From Alistipes sp. (GTDB taxonomy: Bacteria; Bacteroidota; Bacteroidia; Bacteroidales; Rikenellaceae): a DNA stretch of 64,000 nt. A program made the position numbers and the translations under genes. Below, in pieces: positions 61,789 to 64,000 of the stretch. Numbering within the stretch: the first letter of the stretch is position 1; each line of letters starts with the position of its first letter. The notes under the pieces were generated by a model. It searched no databases. It worked only from the letters and a program-made list of their open reading frames with translations, and was not told the DNA's origin. Where the stretch lies: NCBI GenBank assembly GCA_017631035.1, contig JAGBUB010000038.1, forward strand, positions 29,659 through 93,658. The letters are read 5' to 3'.

Positions 61789-62892
61789 CTACTCAATTTT
61801 TATTTCACCATTCATCAATTTTGGCAATAAAGTATCGCGGAGGGTGGCGAGGTTTTTACACTCCATTCTATTTCTTGCGATAGTTCTATATATTGGCATT
61901 ACTAATTCCTCAAATTTTGCGATATAGTCGTTATTCGGAATCATTAACTCATAGTCCAAAGTGTCAATAGGATGGAATCTCTGATGACTACCAGTAGAGC
62001 CATTAGTTAATGAAAGTACATACTCATAAAAACTATCAGAGTTTACGATAGAATAACAAAAGCCAAACATTGATCCATCTTTGGGCTTATATGGTATAAA
62101 CTCCGTAGAACAAATCGCATTTTCCGTTTGAATATTAGGTAGCCAAATACGCTTAATTCTCGGGTTAAGCTTTGAGAATAAAAACATATTTTGTTCGACA
62201 ATAAATTTTGAACTTTTAATATCTTTCCCTTTCTCAAAAACGGGTTGTATTCCATCGTCAAAAGCAGGTAAACTATAATGCTCAAAAATAGTATTTTCAG
62301 ATTGAGCTGGAGTAATTGATTTCTTGCTAATTTCAATTATATCTCCCAATTTAATTGTTTCCCAATCATCGCTGCGATTATCTACAAACCATTGTTTATA
62401 GAGTGCTTGGGCTTGGAGTTCGAGGTTGGTGTTTATGCGGCGATTATTCTCGATTTTATCATCTATCGCACCCAATATCCCCGCAATCCTCCTCTGCTCC
62501 TCCAAAGATGGCAAAGAAATCTCAAGTTTAGAAAGAGTTTGCACTGACAATCCCGGCTGTGCAGATTGCGCCGATAATTGACCTAAATGCATAGTAGAAA
62601 GTAAATAGGCAAGAAAGTGGGTATCTGCATATTCATTTCCGACAATAACGACAGCGTGTTCAGTCATATAGAACTCACCATCAAAATATCTAACATTGCC
62701 GCAATATGCACCCTGTCTGCCAACAACTACACACTGACCATTGAAGTTAGACGTATCCGTATATCCTCTTACTCCGTTACCTCCAACAACAGCAAATTTT
62801 CCACAAGCAGAAACCTCGCTTGCAGGAATGCCCTTACCGCTACGCAATCGGGAACAAACATCCCCCAATCTATATGTCTTCCACGAGGTCAT
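61789..62892 (-). CDS. hsdS: Type I restriction enzyme specificity subunit
   Basis: A 367-residue subunit that reads the bipartite DNA target. Two target-recognition domains are seen: residues about 1-125 (SWKTYRLGDVCSRLRSGKG start) and about 175-330 (WETIKLGDIIEISKKSIT start). Each is followed by a conserved coiled spacer: ISLPSLEEQRRIAGILGAIDDKIENNRRINTNLELQAQALYKQWF and NRMECKNLATLRDTLLPKLMNGEI. It overlaps the upstream 249-residue gene by four bases (ATGA). Only one hsdS is present and no invertible repeats or recombinase are nearby, so phase variation is not suggested here. The recognised sequence cannot be predicted. Confidence 0.93.
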   Translation of the reverse strand: MTSWKTYRLGDVCSRLRSGKGIPASEVSACGKFAVVGGNGVRGYTDTSNFNGQCVVVGRQGAYCGNVRYFDGEFYMTEHAVVIVGNEYADTHFLAYLLSTMHLGQLSAQSAQPGLSVQTLSKLEISLPSLEEQRRIAGILGAIDDKIENNRRINTNLELQAQALYKQWFVDNRSDDWETIKLGDIIEISKKSITPAQSENTIFEHYSLPAFDDGIQPVFEKGKDIKSSKFIVEQNMFLFSKLNPRIKRIWLPNIQTENAICSTEFIPYKPKDGSMFGFCYSIVNSDSFYEYVLSLTNGSTGSHQRFHPIDTLDYELMIPNNDYIAKFEELVMPIYRTIARNRMECKNLATLRDTLLPKLMNGEIKIE

Positions 62893-63638
62893 ATAATTAC
62901 ATTTTTTTTGAAACGAAACATTGCCACTTCACGAACTATTTGTTTAACATCACAATTCGTTAAGTTTTGTGGTTTGTATTTAGCGTGCATACATATCCGT
63001 TCGTAATAGTGATAAGTATCTTTATCTATTTGTACCGAATCGTGATAATATAGTGTATGCTTCTGTTGATACATATCAACATATTGTATTTCTATTAAAT
63101 CCGATTCCATAACATGAACCGTTGTCATCTGTGGAATTTTCGGAGCGAGGTCTTTACACAAAGCATCGTGGGTTTGTTTTGTTAACGTATGAAAGTTATT
63201 TCGACGTTCTTTATCAAATGGGCAAATGGCAACTACTCCTTCCACTTCCTCTTGACACCTACAATCATCTTTATATATACGAATTGGGCAACAATGAATA
63301 TAATCTTGCAATGTATGATTTTCTACAAGGGTTGTCTCAATGTATAGCATTGAACTTATCCAAAACTCAATTGGTTGCGTCAAAGGAACACCTTTGTTGC
63401 AAATCTCCATACGGTCATCGTATCGCTTGAAATAAAAATTGGGCTGGTGTTCTTGTTTTTGTGCTTCAAATTTCTTACTCTCTAATTCGTGTTTAGCCTG
63501 CTCTAACTTGTGCTGTTCTTTTTGCAAATTGTGCTGTTTAATAAGCATACGAGCCGTTACAATAGCAGTCGCTACCGATGCAACGGCTATCACGATATTA
63601 GCAATATCGCCCCATTCAGATAATCCCCAAGAACACAT
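62889..63638 (-). CDS. Membrane-anchored coiled-coil protein of unknown function within the hsd operon
   Basis: A 249-residue protein I do not recognise. One transmembrane helix near the N-terminus (about residues 11-34, DIANIVIAVASVATAIVTARM) is followed by a coiled coil (about 38-65, QHNLQKEQHKLEQAKHELESKKFEAQKQEHQP) and a mixed beta domain with several Cys and His (DYIHCCPIRIYKDDCRCQEEV). It lies 5 bp after hsdM and overlaps hsdS, so it is translationally coupled to the modification genes. Whether it contributes to restriction, to another defence, or is a passenger is open. Confidence 0.7.
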   Translation of the reverse strand: MCSWGLSEWGDIANIVIAVASVATAIVTARMLIKQHNLQKEQHKLEQAKHELESKKFEAQKQEHQPNFYFKRYDDRMEICNKGVPLTQPIEFWISSMLYIETTLVENHTLQDYIHCCPIRIYKDDCRCQEEVEGVVAICPFDKERRNNFHTLTKQTHDALCKDLAPKIPQMTTVHVMESDLIEIQYVDMYQQKHTLYYHDSVQIDKDTYHYYERICMHAKYKPQNLTNCDVKQIVREVAMFRFKKNVII

Positions 63639-63643
63639 AATAT

Positions 63644-64000
63644 CTACAATTTATACCCAATACTTTCGAGTTGTTTTTTGATTTCGGTTTCGAGGGTGTG
63701 CGACTGCTCAAAGAGGGTGGCGAGTTCGCCCGTAAGGCGCGACATCTTCTCATCAAATGGCTCGGCGTCCTGCTCCTGCTCGGCAATGCCTACATAGCGA
63801 CCAGGCGTGAGGATAAAGTCCTGCTCCTTAATCTTGGCGATATCAACCACCGCGCAAAAGCCCTTCTCATCGGCGAGAGTACCCTCGGTGAACGCCTTAT
63901 AAGTGTCGGCAATACGCATAATATCGCCCTGGGCGCCATCGGTCAGCTCACGCAGTTTGCGCGTAACCATAGTGCCGAGGTTGCGGGCATCAATAAACAG
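63644..64000 (-). CDS. hsdM: Type I restriction enzyme M subunit, partial (N-terminus outside window)
   Basis: The C-terminal 118 residues of the adenine methylase subunit. The frame is open to the window edge, where the family phrase LFIDARNLG is seen, so the internal ATG at 63970 is not the real start. VTRKLRELTDG, IADTYKAFTEG, GFCAVVDIAKIKEQDFILTPGRYVG and a final coiled coil (EKMSRLTGELATLFEQSHTLETEIKKQLESIGYKL) are typical of HsdM C-termini that contact HsdS. The catalytic NPPF/Y motif lies outside. It begins the leftward hsd operon in this window. Confidence 0.92.
   Translation of the reverse strand: MFIDARNLGTMVTRKLRELTDGAQGDIMRIADTYKAFTEGTLADEKGFCAVVDIAKIKEQDFILTPGRYVGIAEQEQDAEPFDEKMSRLTGELATLFEQSHTLETEIKKQLESIGYKL

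Noticed and set aside
61789-62892. Phase-variable hsdS shufflon
   Set aside because: Only one hsdS, no second partial copy, no inverted repeats and no recombinase gene in view.

Overview
This is a 64 kb chromosomal window from a Bacteroidales bacterium, most likely Rikenellaceae/Alistipes-like. The evidence is the set of Bacteroidetes-type proteins (DUF2723, trigger factor with diverged middle domain, M3 lipoprotein peptidases, GNAT-argG-argC-argD arginine cluster), the near absence of Shine-Dalgarno sequences, and repeated promoters of the Bacteroidetes form TTTG-N19/20-TAnnTTTG. The assignment is an inference from gene content; no marker rRNA lies in the window.

Layout. (1) 1-7.4 kb: a leftward arginine operon (GNAT acyltransferase, argG, argC, argD, argB, argE-like, argH, the last cut by the window edge), divergent from argR. 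argG carries an in-frame TAG where a conserved Trp codon is expected, removing its last 26 residues. (2) 7.4-20.7 kb: leftward housekeeping genes: ftsB/divIC, queE, hpt, tkt, clpX-clpP, tig, then mqnC, rnr, an M20D-like protein that has lost its metal ligands, a homocysteine methyltransferase and a glutamine cyclotransferase. (3) 20.8-26.3 kb: a secreted-hydrolase operon (GH43 and two tandem M3 metallopeptidase lipoproteins). A palindrome holding two opposed -7 boxes separates it from rightward rsmE. (4) 27.0-35.7 kb: a complete Hyf/complex I-like operon (hyfB, C, E, F, G and a fused hyfH-hyfI) followed by a Na+:amino-acid symporter. The large subunit lacks both NiFe Cys-pair motifs and the small subunit lacks the N2 cluster ligands, so this is a hydrogenase-related (Ehr-type) complex rather than a hydrogenase. 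(5) 35.8-52.5 kb: ferredoxin, serS, a U32 peptidase-methyltransferase-split chromate transporter operon, NamZ-like muramidase, prfB with its programmed +1 frameshift, a DUF5131 protein, cysS, a metallophosphoesterase, a DUF2723 membrane protein and a metal/cobalamin-type binding lipoprotein.

(6) 52.5-57.7 kb is an AT-rich accessory block. After about 900 bp of apparently non-coding DNA bounded by terminators comes a five-gene leftward operon: an SH3b/beta-barrel-like exported protein, a 244-residue Cys-rich precursor with CX3C repeats behind a twin-arginine lipoprotein leader, a radical SAM/SPASM maturase, a SPASM-only partner without radical SAM cysteines, and an 88-residue accessory protein. 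I read this as a CXXX-repeat RiPP (post-translationally modified peptide) system; it is the most exciting item in the window. The promoter upstream of it is one of the best matches to the Bacteroidetes consensus here.

(7) 57.9-64 kb is a type I restriction-modification operon (hsdM partial, hsdS, hsdR) into which two unrelated membrane/coiled-coil proteins of about 250 residues are interleaved. No tRNA, rRNA, insertion sequence or CRISPR array was seen.
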